This document shows positions 19,340 through 31,540 of a stretch of 64,000 nucleotides of DNA, piece by piece (the first letter of the stretch is position 1; each line of letters starts with the position of its first letter). Source of the DNA: Symbiodinium kawagutii (lineage: Eukaryota; Sar; Dinophyceae; Suessiales; Symbiodiniaceae); NCBI GenBank assembly GCA_009767595.1, contig VSDK01013385.1, positions 127,359 through 191,358 on the forward strand, given 5' to 3'. The translations under genes were made by a program, and so were the position numbers. The notes under the pieces are model-generated. The model was given only the letters and a program-made list of their open reading frames with translations, did not search any database and was not told the DNA's origin.

Positions 19340-21130
19340 CACCACAAAACATCAGCATATAGAGTATGGCTCAAATCTACGAATCCCTTACCGCTACCCC
19401 AATTTTGAGCCATAGCCACATATCATTGTATACTACATCGCCATCTAGCGCCATGTATAAACGTCACGTATTTGGGCCTGGGTCATTCCTGACCAGCCCA
19501 TTGAACAGCTTGTTAAAACTCGTGAGCCATTACTAACGATTGCTCACCATTCCTCAACAATCATCAATCGGCCTGCGGTGGATGGCCAAAATCCTGCACC
19601 AGCCCAAAATCCTGCACCAACATGATCAAGGGCAAACCATTCTCGGTGTTAATCAGCACGACATTTCAATGGCCAATTAATGATGTTTTTACACTGAACA
19701 TGTTTGTTCAACCATCTATCATTTACATCACCCGTTTGGGCTAACTAAGCATTCATCATTGAGGTTCGTTACCAATTTCCATCTATCAAAGAATGAAGAA
19801 ACACCATTTATCAACCATTTACACTGACCATTTCATCAAACATGTATAATCATTGAGGTTCACTAACCACTAAATCACCATCGTTCACCATTTGTAGGTT
19901 AGTGGTTCATTGACACGAACCATGGAGGTTCATTAGTAGTTAGTGATTATGTAAACCTCCATTGACCATCACCATAGTGGTTAGTGTTCAGGTTCATTCA
20001 CTAATCAAACATTTACACCAACCATTGAGCTTCATCACTAAATCACCACTAAATCACCACTATATCACCACTAAATCACCATCATTCAACATTTATAAGC
20101 CATTTTTACAGGAAGCATTGAGCTTCATTCGGTTCTGAGCTACAGTAACCGTGCGCCTCAGCACCAGAGGATTCGAGTTGCGACGCCAGGGCGCCAGACA
20201 AGGCCTGCAAATGGGCACGCTGGGGCGGCATTTCTGGGGACAACACATGGGAGAACTCCTAGGGTACAAAATGGTGATAAAATGCTGCAAGATGGTGGTG
20301 GTTTATATGATTTCATAGTGATAAAACGATGCAAAAAGGAGGTGATGGTTTGTATGGTGATTCTACTGGCAAGTGATGGTGAATGATTGGTTTAACAAGG
20401 TGCTGACGATGTGATGGTGTCGATGATTCTATGTGATTCTGCCGGCATGGTGAATGATTGGTGAAAATAAGTGCAGGAAATGGCGTGTACAGTGTTTATA
20501 ATCGAGGAACTACGGTTGCTCAGTGGCTAGCCATCGCCGAAAGATGCGTGCTTGATGTGTAGTTGAGATAAACAATGAATGGTCAAGAACTCTCGATCAT
20601 GATTCATGGCTAATGGTGACCATGACTAAATGATGGCTGATCAAATGGATAGTAGCGTGGTTGATGGCAAGGTCTTCCAAGCAACAATGGCGAATAGCCG
20701 TAGTTATACTTACAGTAGATTTGCTGGTCTACAACAAAAAAGCCTGACCAGAGGTGTATCCACAATACACCAACTCAAATATGTCTACATGTTACATGTA
20801 GATGAATAAGCAACAGGTGTGTAAACTCTCGTAAATTTTCCTTTCCAAACGACACAGGGAGGCTCATTCTTGTGAATGATGCTTGGTAAGAAGGCTGGAG
20901 TTGTAAAATAGCCGACTTACCATGGTTAAACATGTTCGTCCACAGCAAACACTGGTCAGTAAGCAGGTTGAAAGTGAGTAAGAGTGGTGAACCAGTAGGT
21001 TCATGATAGTGAATGATGGTCACTGGCTAGTAATGGCCAACAAGCTAATAATGGAACAATGGTGGTCCACAGTTGTCAATTGCCACCCAGCCCAACCAGC
21101 AAAACAATCCACAATCAACGACCAAACAAT
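19340..21130. other. Simple-sequence-rich intergenic or intronic DNA
   Basis: Mostly degenerate CCATCATT, CACTAAAT and ATGGTGA-type low-complexity sequence. A short tandem array of the 11-mer TAAATCACCAC is at 20034-20090. No convincing coding frame. Confidence 0.5.
20034..20090. repeat. 11-bp tandem repeat (TAAATCACCAC)
   Basis: About four to five tandem copies, one with an internal A-to-T change. Confidence 0.8.
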
Positions 21131-21334
21131 TCTGAACCAATCATTTTTCAACCAGTAAACTTCCAAACAAAGTGGAACCCGAATGGCTGCGACCCTCCAA
21201 CGTTGAACCGCTACGCAAGCATTTGATGCCCAGACACCAGCAAGGAACCATCAGTTGCGATGGGATAAGCGGCCATGGCTGGTGCGGGTGGCACCATCGG
21301 AGGCCTTGGCAAAGGTTGGGAGCCACAGTTGGTG

Positions 21335-21440
21335 TAGCCCAGTTGGTATTTCTCAAGTCATAGGGGTACCCCATACAAAAGGATGAAACCCCCAGGATCG
21401 TTGGGGTACCCCAAATTGGTATAGCCCATAGGTGTACTAT
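21335..21440. repeat. Diverged family A element
   Basis: TATTTCTCAAGTCATAGGGGTACCCC at the left resembles the family A terminus, and GGGGTACCCC recurs at the right. The interior is diverged. Confidence 0.45.
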
Positions 21441-21512
21441 CCATTTATAGCAATCAAATGTAATCAACCAACATTTTGCGGGGGTCTCCGATTTTGAGAA
21501 ACCGCCATATGG

Positions 21513-22340
21513 ATGGTGTCACTAACCCAACACCATGACTGCAACAATCCAACAGAAACATTTCAAATATGCCGGCAGAAACACACGAAATCCGCCCCGA
21601 CCCGGCAAGCTAATGCTGTGAGAAAGAGCATAGCAGCCACAACATCAACAGAAAGTCCAGGCAAGGGAGCTTGCCACACCAACCAGTCCAACAGGGACTC
21701 GGCCAAGCAGTCTTTTCAGAAACTAGGATCGAACAGGAAAATTGACATCATATCACTGACCCGGGCGAAAGAGTTGAAAGTAAGCAACCCAGAGAGTGAC
21801 GCGTGTAAACTGTTTTCAATACAATCTGAGCCTAAAAGCGATTTCTTGCCACCTGCTTGAGGACGCCCAAACGAGCAACAGAAACGATCCCCTATCCGAC
21901 CCTATCCCGTTCGGTTGTACTACGGACTCGGAAGATTCACTTCATTGATTGTTACATTTCGGAATCTAAGTATAGATGTGCTAAGTGAATCCAAGTCTGG
22001 ATCCCTGGACGTGTCCATGCTGTACCCTTCAAACTTGGCAGGAGGTGTCCTGTTTCCTCTGCCCCTTTTGATCCCTTGGAGGTCCCCCCAGCGACCCTTG
22101 GAGGTCCCCACACATGGCCAAGTGACAGACTGCCCTGGTATCCTTGGAGGCTGCCTCCTTGATAGGTCACGGGCGCCGGGGTCAAACTCGATGGCGCCAA
22201 CACCGGCGAGCCATGACTCGCTGCTGGCGCACGACGCCTGGGTGAGGTGGATCACCAGCCATGTGGCTGAGGGTTGTTGCTCAGAAGTCATGGCTTGGAA
22301 AAATGTATATGGCTCCAAAAATCATAGATGTATATAACAA
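21513..22340. other. GC-richer block with overlapping weak frames
   Basis: Open frames exist on the plus strand (21513-21860, 21915-22337) and the minus strand (21920-22318). The region contains a local duplication of CCCTTGGAGGTCCCC (about 22072-22108). Composition differs from the surrounding AT-rich repeats, so it may include exons, but neither strand nor frame can be chosen. Confidence 0.3.
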
Positions 22341-22379
22341 GTCAGCTATGGCTGAAACCATAGTAGATGTATATAACAA

Positions 22380-23398
22380 GTCAGCTTTTAGGCAAATCAA
22401 ATAGTCTTTGTTTTTTTTCCATCCGTTACTGTCTATTCAAACTGGAAATTTGAAGGCTATTCAAAACAAAAAGGTGAACAATTGTGGGAAAAGAGCAGGG
22501 GGGCGGACATAGATTCTCGGTCGAGAAGACAGCCCGGGAAGTCCCGTTTGACTGGTATCTTTCAATACCAGTGGGGAAATTTGACATTTGAAAGTCAAGG
22601 GACCAGCCTTGAGTATGATAGCGGGACCGCGCATTATGTAATTGGGATGACACTTTATACATATGATCAGGATGAGCACCCAGCAGGGGCGGTTCATAAG
22701 CAGCAGTGTTGGTGCATTGGGGGGTGACTTGTCCATCTGCGGGGCGGCTTTGTCCATGCATAAATCCATACAAATACGAGTGCATCACACTTTGGTGCAG
22801 GATGGTTCACTGACATCCGGAAAGCTGGTTCTTGGGTCAAACTGCCACACATGCATCATTAGAAGTCCCCAAAGGAGTTGCTGGTCCTATGGCTGGGACA
22901 TGAAAACCATCAGTGAACGTGAAAAGTTTGCATCATGAAGCATGGCTCAATACCTTAGCGAAATGTTTGAGGGTAAATCTCTAGCAAGCATCAACAGGGT
23001 CGTAGCAACAAAAATCGCTACTGCGTTTGAAAATTATCCGAATATCACGATGCATGACCAACTTTGTAAGGAGGATGGGATTTTGTAAGACCAGTTGTTG
23101 TCAAGAATGCCTTTCCAATAGATAGTGATTCGCCATCAAGGATGGTGGGTTCATTTATATTCTGGATCTCCATTATCAATCATTGCCGTCCATGGCTTGC
23201 CAAAAATCAAGGACAATTGACCATCCACAGTCGGTTGCTAACCACTCGCCATTATTTCCCCTGTATTGATGTTGTTTAGATGCGCCTCCAGTTGATATAC
23301 AACACATGGTCACCCTATACGCCCCCAAAAGTTGACAGGTTACTCAGTGCTTCCCCTGAACTTGGTGGCTTTCCAACCCGAAAAACCAATCCATTCAC
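22380..23398. other. No supported gene
   Basis: Short overlapping frames on both strands near 22430-22930, none with motifs or paired splice sites. I see no repeat family copy here. Confidence 0.4.
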
Positions 23399-23479
23399 CG
23401 CTGCGCCGTTGGGACCCCCCCACTGCGGCGACGTGGGCGCTGGGGGATACGCCACAGGCGGAGGCCTAGGTTCGGTAAG
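23399..23479 (-). CDS. Putative internal exon, proline-rich (27 codons)
   Basis: On the minus strand an 81-nt open stretch is bounded by CAG (23480-23482) as acceptor and GTGAAT (from 23398) as donor. It encodes a Pro/Ala-rich segment, EPRPPPVAYPPAPTSPQW, typical of a linker. The length is exactly 27 codons. No family can be assigned. Confidence 0.33.
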
Positions 23480-23866
23480 CTGATCCATGCACGTCCTATG
23501 GATGTTGATGGTAAATCATCAGCTCATTGTGGTTGAACTACGGGTGGTTTATTGATATGGATCTACCATCAAGATGAATCAAAGGATTCATGATGACAAC
23601 AATTTTTGCTGGTCAGGAAGCATTAACTTGAACCAGTTTCCGAAGGTCACGGATGGGTATTTTCCAATTCCAGATTCAGAGGCTGATATGCATGGATGCA
23701 CACAGCCACAAGCCGCGGCAAATACGCACAACTGCCTCGCATAGGATTCACAGTGATGGCACCCTGCCTCCAAGGGAGGCCTTACATTACTATCCATGCC
23801 TTGTGGCAAGCGTGCAAATCAAGCTCCACCATTCATCAGGCAAATCCTGTGAAATCATTTGGTCTA

Positions 23867-23970
23867 TGGTGGTTTCTCAAAGTAGGAGTGCCCCTAATTC
23901 ATCCGGTTTATCAACAATTTGTAGTAATAAACCCACCAGTTTTTTGGGTTTCTATAATGAGAAACCTCCA
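23867..23970. repeat. Family A MITE-like element
   Basis: Left end GGTGGTTTCTCAAAGTAGG and right end ATAATGAGAAACCTCC are imperfect inverted repeats around the conserved core TAGTAATAAACCCACCAG. Confidence 0.75.
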
Positions 23971-24277
23971 TATATATGATTTGGAGTTGTCCATACATGG
24001 TGTACCTCCTAAAGAAGGATGGTTCCCCGACAGAAAAGGATGATTTCCAGCAACTATCGGACTACACCGATTTTGCTGCATATGTATATATCTACTTATA
24101 TTCATACATGCACAAATGTAAAGGAATGTGACCCACGTTAGGATGAAACATCAACTAAAAGGAACTAACGAAGTATCGCTGGTTGGTGCTTGTTGCCGGC
24201 CGTGCCTGTCCACTGGCGGCCTTGACATCACTCTTCGACATGGGATCAGGCCTAACTGCTATTGTGAGATGCATGCG

Positions 24278-24390
24278 GGGTGTGTCTCAAAATAGGGACC
24301 CCCGCGCAGCTATCATCCAAGTCATTAACCATCTATAGTACACCAACCACAACTTTGGGGTTCCCAGTTCCTGGCTTGAGAAACTGCCAT
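24278..24390. repeat. Family A MITE-like element (diverged)
   Basis: GTCTCAAAATAGGGACCCC at the left and GGCTTGAGAAACTGCC at the right, with the core CATCTATAGTACACCAACCA between. Confidence 0.7.
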
Positions 24391-24647
24391 ATGGCTTTCA
24401 TTGTTGCTTTTTTAAATCCCCTATTGTTAACCACAAATAAGCACCATGAATATCCGTGAATCATGAACCCAATGATGAATAATCATTGACCGCTTCCTCC
24501 CATTACTACACCTCCCTCTAACATCCAAAACAGCTCAAATATGCAATATATATAATCTTATATAACATATTTGAGCTCCCTCTAATATCAAAAAACCACC
24601 CTGGGAAGGGATTCTGCTGAGCTCAAAGATGGACAGGCTCTGCACAG

Positions 24648-24767
24648 CTCGGCTTCCAGGAGCCCCACGGCGGCGCGCGCGGGAAACTTTGCACGTTGCT
24701 CAACGACGACCTGGGCGGCACGCCATGCTGGGCCGCGAATGCTGGGCTCGCGACCATAAGCAGTTGA
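24648..24767 (+). CDS. Putative plus-strand exon
   Basis: After a CAG acceptor-like site a 40-codon frame reads LGFQEPHGGARGKLCTLLND and continues Gly/Ala/Cys-rich to a TGA. The block is GC-rich within AT-rich surroundings. Other frames are also open, so the call is tentative. Confidence 0.25.
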   Translation, partial: LGFQEPHGGARGKLCTLLNDDLGGTPCWAANAGLATISS

Positions 24768-25510
24768 TACTCATGACCTGGGATCGCCCACAACTAGGTT
24801 TGATCACAACACTAGTGATATCAAACTAGGTTTGATAATCATTATCAACCATAAGTCGTTGATGAATGTCACTGCCAAAATTTGTTCGAAGGTTCATGAC
24901 TTGTGCATCTGACTATGATTTGCCTGGTCAATCCATTGCACCGACAACGGCGGAACCAATGAGATTAGGACTCAAATGCTGGGATACAACAGCACACGGG
25001 TGGCGTTCGAACGACTAACCGTGGGCATCATGCTGGTGATCGATAGCCATGACAAGTAAACACCAAGGTGAGAACTGCTAAGAATAGAAACTGGTCTTGG
25101 AGAGCCACACATCACACAGCAGTTGCGTTTTCGTTGCCAGTCGAGAAGAAATCTCCTCCCAGGCTTGGACAAAAACAATAGGAAACCCTACTGGCAGGCC
25201 TTTCAAATGTGAAGTGTTGGCCATACATGCATAGATTATGGTCAGCCTGAGGCATTCGCAACTTGAGTGAACCTCCCGCAATGGTGGGTTGCAGCACACA
25301 AGCGGGACTGTGTGTGATTCTGATTTAGGAGAGATCCATAAGAATAACAAAAATCATTCTCAGAATAATCCGCTTTCAGTTTTACGCAAAAAAAGGTTAT
25401 ATATCTTCCCCCAAATCATGGTCATTGATCATCGTCATTAACGATCATTAACCCATCATTGAAGTCACCATGATGGGATTGTTGTGGTGTTCCCCAAGCG
25501 AACCGATCAT

Positions 25511-25630
25511 GTGGCAGTGGGTCAAAACCCTTAGACCCCCTGGTTCCCATATCATTAACCATTGTTTTCCTCATAAAATGCTTGGTGATCATCCCCCACT
25601 AGTTGGCTGATTCATATTGACCCATAGCCA
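25511..25630. repeat. Family C MITE-like element
   Basis: Starts GTGGCAGTGGGTCAAAACCC and ends ATTGACCCATAGCC, giving terminal inverted repeats around GGGTCAA / TTGACCC. The internal landmarks TGGTTCCC, ATTAACCATTG and CACTAGTTGGCTG are shared with the other C copies. Confidence 0.75.
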
Positions 25631-25824
25631 TATGTCTATATCACTATTCACAATCCTGGATGATTTGGTTGGTCATTGCAAGCCATTGTTGATGATTCAT
25701 ATTGACCCATAGCCATATATAGCTGGTATATCCCCTACTATTGTTGGTTGTCATTGGTTGTTATCCCCTATTGTTAACCATTATATCATTAGCTAGTTAA
25801 CCATGGTTGTTGGTTGCTTAATAT

Positions 25825-25907
25825 TGGTTTCTCAAAATAGGGGTACCCCTAAATCATCCATGAATAGTCATTTATAGTAATAAACCAACCATTTTGAGAA
25901 ACACCCA
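25825..25907. repeat. Family A MITE-like element with a likely 6-bp target duplication
   Basis: TTTCTCAAAATAGGGG at the left and CATTTTGAGAAACACCC at the right. The flanks ATATTG occur on both sides, consistent with a target-site duplication. The right inner part is shortened relative to other copies. Confidence 0.8.
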
Positions 25908-26104
25908 TATTGACCCATAGCCATTTCGCAGTGCACAGCATCCCTTTCTCGGGTGACACCTCTGGCCGAGCTCGGCCCCGCACGGTCCGTTGACAGGGTA
26001 CCTGGGAGAGATCACTACCAGGAGGTCAGGGAGCTACCAGCTGTTACCCGCTGCCACATGTTGGGAACAAAAAACTTTGGTGAGCTGGTATAAATGGCCA
26101 GATG

Positions 26105-26115
26105 TAATTATATAA

Positions 26116-26146
<31 letters not shown>

Positions 26147-26200
26147 CAAAAATAAGTCAATGTAAATATAAATATAAATATAAATCAATAAATATCTGCC
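26105..26200. repeat. AT-rich microsatellite
   Basis: (TA)n followed by (TAAATA)n units. Confidence 0.85.
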
Positions 26201-26226
26201 TCTTTTTTCTTCGGGGGAGTATCATT

Positions 26227-26333
26227 GCTGGTTGGTGGTTGAACCACCCCTATGAGACATGTTAGTCAACCAACCAACTAATTGTTAATAACCACTAGGG
26301 AAAATAACAACATGTTGAAAAACCACCAACCAG
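26227..26333. repeat. Family B MITE-like element
   Basis: Begins GCTGGTTGGTGGTTGAACCA and ends AAACCACCAACCAG, which are inverted repeats. The internal landmarks are CCCCTATGAGACAT, GTCAACCAACCAAC and TAGGGAAAATAAC. Confidence 0.85.
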
Positions 26334-26950
26334 TCACTTATTGCAAGCTTGAGTTATTTGTTGCAAATAACTATTGTAGTACCACTTGCTATATTATCAT
26401 ATGTTTTTTTGTTGCAATATGGTAGTTGGCAAGCTACCATTGTTACCCCTTGTACTACAATAGTTGTTTGGCAAGCTGTTGTAAGAATTCTTAGGGTGGA
26501 TGATACCTACCTTCTTGGGTGACCGACCATGGCTTGACGCGCATTCAACGCTGGCGGGTTCGGATGCCCTTGAACCGCCACACATCTCGGGGCACCGAAG
26601 AATACCGAGGCAATGAGCGATCCCAACAAGCTAACCATCAGCAGTTTCAAGCATCAGAATTTGAGTATGATTATCATAGTTATCATTAGTCAGTTATTGA
26701 TGGTTTCTTGAGAAATGATGAAATTGTTGATGATGAGTGGTAATGATTATCAGCATGAATCTTGATAGCTTCTGTATCATGAACAATTGGTAATGGTTAT
26801 GAAACAATGTTGATGACTATGAACCAGCATTGACTGCAGCATTACCTGTTGCTGCTGACGATTGCTGAGCTTTACAACTATTATTAAACATCTGTGCAAT
26901 ACTGGTTGATGAATATTTGCAGCGCACATGTTGCAGTGCACCATTCCTAA

Positions 26951-27567
26951 CTTGGTTGGTGACTGAACCACCCCTATGAAAAATATGGGCAAGTGGACCA
27001 ACCAACCATAGCTGTCAATACAGTAGAGAAAATCAAACGTCTTGTCTTCCTGGTTGGCGCAGTTGTGCTGGCACTCCTCCTCTGCGGCCGGTCTGCGTGA
27101 ATCTACTCCCCTTGAGATGTTGTGGTATTTTATCCACGACACAGGTTGCTTGCCGCCCTTTCGTGTCGGTTCCGTTTGGGGCGGCGATGGTGCTGTGGTT
27201 GCCCATTGGCTGGCCGTTCCCTCTTTGCCGGTCCTTTGGCAGTCGTGGTTGGACTCCCTTCGGGAGGTTTCTGTTAATGGTGTTCCCCTGCTTCGTGCAG
27301 GAAGAGCTGACGCTGCCGCCTCGTGGCAGCTCGGCTTTGGGGATTTTCACGTCGTTGGTCGTTTCGCACTTCCTGACGTTGTGTTCACAGATTTGGTGGC
27401 TCTTCTTCGGCGGGCCCCTTCTCTGTGCCGGTTGCGGCTCCCTTCCTTTTGGTGAGCTGCTTTGGTGGATTGCTAACTCACACAGGCCGGTCGGTTAGCT
27501 TTCCAGCGTGGACCTTTGGAACGCGCGCGGGAGGAAAAAAAAAAATGTCAATCAAACCACCAACCGG
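26951..27567. repeat. Family B element split by a GC-rich insertion
   Basis: The left part (26951-27041: TTGGTTGGTGACTGAACCAC, CCCCTATGAAAAATAT, GACCAACCAACC) and the right terminus (27545-27567: GTCAATCAAACCACCAACC) together match one B element. About 500 bp of GC-rich sequence ending in an A run separates them. Confidence 0.6.
27042..27545 (+). mobile_element. GC-rich insertion with 11-nt poly(A) end, probable retroposed transcript
   Basis: This GC-rich block interrupts a family B element. Its right end is an uninterrupted run of 11 A (27535-27545). AAACGTC lies just left of it (27035-27041) and AAATGTC just right (27543-27549), a 6 of 7 match that could be a target-site duplication. Plus-strand frames are open for 130 or more codons (27042-27455 and 27097-27498), but neither matches a family I know. 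The structure fits reverse-transcribed RNA; the parent gene is unknown. Confidence 0.5.
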
Positions 27568-28270
27568 TAGTTGTTGAAGCATGCTTGTTGGTTATCATCC
27601 TCCATTATTAACCACTATTAATGATTATATAATCCCCATAATTGCTCATTATCCTCTATCATATCTATCGTTTACTCTTATTACCCACCACAAAACCCCC
27701 TAAACACCAACATAATCCTTTCTTTTAAAATTTAAACCAGCAAGTGTTGGATTATAGTTTTGGATTAAGTAAACCCAGCAAGTGATGGATCAAAATTTAA
27801 ACCAGCTATAAACACCACTATAATCCAGTATTTCAATTTAACCAGCTATGGTTAAACCACTATAAACCAGCTATAAACACCACCAAAAAAGTTTGGCCAT
27901 CAGCAATTCCCATTGCGCTTCCATTGGATCATCCGACGGCAGGTCACTTGCCCATGTCCGGCATTTGCAGGTCAGTGCCCATCGGCAACGTCCCCAGATT
28001 CTGCCTCAGCTCGGTACCCTGGGGTCAGCATCGTTTGATCGTCAAAAAGCTATGGTTAAAGCGATATCATGTGATATTTCTATGCTAAATTGATGATTTT
28101 GGCGTCTTGAAGTGATTTTTAAAGCTATGTTGATGATTTGGTGAGATATGATCATTTCCATTAGTTTGGAGTATAGCAATATCTTATTGACAACTGCATC
28201 TCCTATTTCCTTCGGACAACTCCATTCGCTCATTCAGACGGACAGGCTGGTTGCACCAAAACACGCTGGC

Positions 28271-28348
28271 TGGTTAAGCATCACCTCCGGAAGTTGAGTG
28301 GATCTAATCTTCAACGCTACGAAGGCGCAAAGCTGAGGGTTCAATCCT
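28271..28348 (+). other. Pol III-like A and B box pair (possible SINE or tRNA-like relic)
   Basis: TGGTTAAGCAT (28271-28281) resembles an internal A box, and GGTTCAATCCT (28338-28348) resembles a B box, at a spacing compatible with a tRNA-derived sequence. The intervening sequence does not fold into a proper tRNA: the D and anticodon arms fail and the acceptor ends do not pair. It is therefore not called a tRNA gene. Confidence 0.25.
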
Positions 28349-28372
28349 CGAAGAGTGAACGGTATTCCCATT

Positions 28373-28476
28373 TGGTGCTTTCTCAAAATAGGGAACCCAA
28401 AACTGGATGGTTTTGCTACTATCAATGGTTAACATAAGGATGATTTGGGGAGTTACCCTGTTTTCAGAAAGCACCT
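28373..28476. repeat. Family A MITE-like element
   Basis: TGGTGCTTTCTCAAAATAGGG at the left and TGTTTTCAGAAAGCACC at the right. Flanking TTTGG / TTTTGG may be a target-site duplication. Confidence 0.75.
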
Positions 28477-28495
28477 TTTGGAAATATTTGGAACT

Positions 28496-28617
28496 TCAGG
28501 TACTCCCATGAACGAATTTTTTGCCTGATCCAGTGCTCTGATCAATGACAGCCACACTGCCATGGGGTCCCTGGAATTGCACCAGCTGGCCAGGCTGCCC
28601 TTTTGAACCATCTGCGA
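28496..28617 (-). CDS. Putative terminal exon, unknown
   Basis: On the minus strand, after an acceptor-like CTCAG, about 40 codons read as a strand-rich protein segment (GQPGQLVQFQGPHGSVAVID, then STGSGKKFVHGST) ending in TGA at 28496-28498. A family A element lies immediately downstream. Function not recognised. Confidence 0.35.
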
Positions 28618-29094
28618 CTGAGCTCCCAAACACGTCCCGTCGATTGTCCTAGCGGCTGAAGCGCCACCAGTGAAACTACTGGATATCGGACATGCCAAGT
28701 GCGATGGAAACCTGCGAGCAAATTGTTTCAAGTTTATTCTGAAATACCTGTGATGTCAATTGTCTTGTTCTTGCCTATGATGATCATTAGTTTATTGTTA
28801 ATACCTGTGATGATGATATTAATACCTGTTATTTACCTATGTTATGGCAATCATTTGTTAATACCTGTTATTTGCCTATGATGATATAATGATCATTGAT
28901 GCAGGTTTTCCAAACAGCTGTGTTCTCACATGGAAACGCAAATCCGTGATTGCCGCGTGGTAGAAAAATCATGCGCTTCCAGCTCTTCTGAGCGCCCCAC
29001 GTAGGCGTTCATCGGCCTCAGCATCGAAACACGTCTGGAGATTTCAACACGCATCTTGGAAAAGAAACATTTGCTACATTATAGGTATGTGTAC

Positions 29095-29185
29095 ATATAA
29101 ATAAATACACAAATGAATAAATAAACAAATAAGTAAATAAATAAACAAATAAATAAATATATATATATATACATAGAGATATGTA
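29095..29185. repeat. ATAAATAA/TA microsatellite
   Basis: AAATAAATAAAC-type units followed by (TA)n. The apparent YIYL frame on the minus strand is its translation. Confidence 0.85.
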
Positions 29186-29537
29186 CACATACAGGTCTGC
29201 CGTTGATGAGTGCCCCTTGAAGGGTTGTGTCAACATGCTATGAATCATGAAAGGTGTTTCAGTTGCGTGGGTACTTTAGGATTAAAGGTTTTAGGGTTTG
29301 AGTTTTGAGGTTCTGGGTTTAAGCCTTACACAATATTCTAAACGAAAATCCATGTTATGTACACTGATGGAGGTCATATCACAAACATCAGAGAATCGTC
29401 TTTCTAGGGAAAAGGCTGCCCCAAAAACATACCATGTAGTGCAGCTGGTCGATCTAAAAGCATGTGATCCACACTTGGTTCAGCTGGAATTGTTCACTTA
29501 AATGATCGTTCACCAGTAGTAGCTTACCTCACTATGT

Positions 29538-29637
29538 GGGTGTTTCTCACAAATAGGGGACCCCCATAATGGTTGCTTTATTTCCAATAAATTATTGATA
29601 TTGGATGATTCGGGGGTTCCCCTATTTTGCGAAACCA
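29538..29637. repeat. Family A MITE-like element
   Basis: GGTGTTTCTCACAAATAGGGG at the left and CCCCTATTTTGCGAAACCA at the right, well-preserved inverted termini. Confidence 0.8.
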
Positions 29638-30093
29638 ATGACCGTCACGTGTCACAAGAGTCGTGTCGTAGCTGCGACCGCATCATTAGGCGTACTACCA
29701 TTGGTGGGACATGCCGAGAATAATCACAGCTGCTGATACCTGCCATGAATACTGCAGGAGTATGGCTTAATATTGACAGCAAATCATCAGTAACGGATCT
29801 GGCCACCCAAATTTCCCAGGACATTCTGAGGCCGCAGACACTTTCAGAGGTTCAGTCTCACTCATGTCGCCCTGACAGGTATGCAACGGCTGAACGTTTT
29901 TGGACCCTAGCACATGATGAATTGGTAATGGGAGATCCGTGTTGATCAACCACCCATGTTTGAAAGTAAATCACCAGCTATTGATCGCTAGCTTGCTAGC
30001 AGTATCTGGATCTCAAGCTCTCCCCAAGTTTCGCACTGAAACATGTCCACAACAATCGCTTGGTGGTCCTTCCTTGGTCATTTGTGGGTGGCT

Positions 30094-30176
30094 GCTGGTT
30101 GGTGGTTGAACAACCACTAGGAAAAATGTACTTGTCAACCAACCAACCATTTGTGAATAAGTCTGCCACCAACCAG
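30094..30176. repeat. Family B MITE-like element
   Basis: CTGGTTGGTGGTTGAACAACC at the left and GCCACCAACCAG at the right, with internal GTCAACCAACCAACC. Slightly shorter than other copies. Confidence 0.8.
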
Positions 30177-31432
30177 GTACAGTAGTAGCCATCTCTTACG
30201 GTCACATGTCGACAAGCTTGCAATCATCCATGCAAGGTACCTCAAACATGGGGCCTGGGCTTTCCTCGTAAGCCATGGCATCGCCCTGCCAACAGCATTA
30301 AGCCCCATCCTGATTTGATCCTAGCAACAGTCGATTTGCACCATAGGTTCAGTGGAAAATCATGGTTCATCCTGTACAAGCGGGGATACTTTCGTTCTTG
30401 TGCCCATCATTAACCATCAATAATCACTTTTCACTATGAATCACAATCATAGTTCTGCATTATCAACCATCATTTACAATCGTCAACCCAGTCGCCACGA
30501 CCTTCGCACCACAGTGGAAAACAGTCCCAACCCAAGCCCCGTGCCTTTAAACCCGTGTCAGTCTGATCCTTAGCCAAGCAGCATGTTCCCCTGCTGCCCC
30601 TACCATCCTCTCAAGGTGAATTTGTAGATGGAAACCACCATTTCTCAGGTTTTGGCCGGTTGGATAATTTTCAGCCAGTCATTCGTGTTACCATTTCCGG
30701 GGATTGTAAGTCTCTGAAGGACTCAAGGTCCTTCTGGTGTGGCCACATGACTAGTCCAAATATGTTGTGGATGCCTCCGACGTTGAAGAAGGTGTTATAT
30801 GACCAAGCCTGGAGGATTTGCGGGTGCACAATCGTATATATGTACAATCATGTAAAAATGTTCACGCGCATGTCAAAATATACAAATAGTTTCGCAAAGA
30901 CAGACGCACACAGGCAAAGGTTGTCTCCGTTTGAAGCAAACGATGAGAAACATTCATCATTCTCTGTTGCAGCGACTGGCCACCGAACCTCTGGATCCAC
31001 CTTGACTAATCCCCGTGAATTGTAACATTTTGTAACGACTTGGGCCTTGTTGGGTTTTCATGGATTTTCTCAAACCACATGATACCATGCTTGGAAACAG
31101 AGTGACCTGCTACTGTCTCACTCTGGACACATGGACAGTCGTGATTCAGTGCTTTTGGTGTCATGTGACAGTTATGCGCAAGCATAAGATACTTATGAGA
31201 TTGTTCGCGGGTGAATATCACCGTTTACCATCCTTAACACCTCGTATTGACCCACAACCATGTAAGTTCTGCTGGGAAAACATCCAAAACAATACATCAC
31301 TGGGTATCAACATCCATGTGGCGGTCCGTCCAATTGTCAGGGTAACGATGCGTGCGTAGATTTAACATGGCTCAAGCAGAAGTTTAACCCTAGGGGTAAG
31401 CGCAGGTTTAGCCATTCTACCATGGTTTGATA

Positions 31433-31540
31433 GGGTTGTTTCTCAAAATAGGGGTACCCCCAAACCATCCTTTATGAACCATTTACTGTCATGTAATAAA
31501 CCAGCCGTTTTTTGGTGTCCCCTATTTTGAGAAACCACCA
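31433..31540. repeat. Family A MITE-like element, near-ideal copy
   Basis: GTTTCTCAAAATAGGGGTACC at the left is mirrored by GTCCCCTATTTTGAGAAAC at the right, giving 16-17 bp of nearly perfect terminal inverted repeat. The core contains CCATCCTTTATGAACCATTT and GTAATAAACCAGCC. This copy is a good consensus seed. Confidence 0.9.

Noticed and set aside
28255-28360. tRNA gene
   Set aside because: A/B-box-like words are present, but the D-arm, anticodon arm and acceptor stem do not form.
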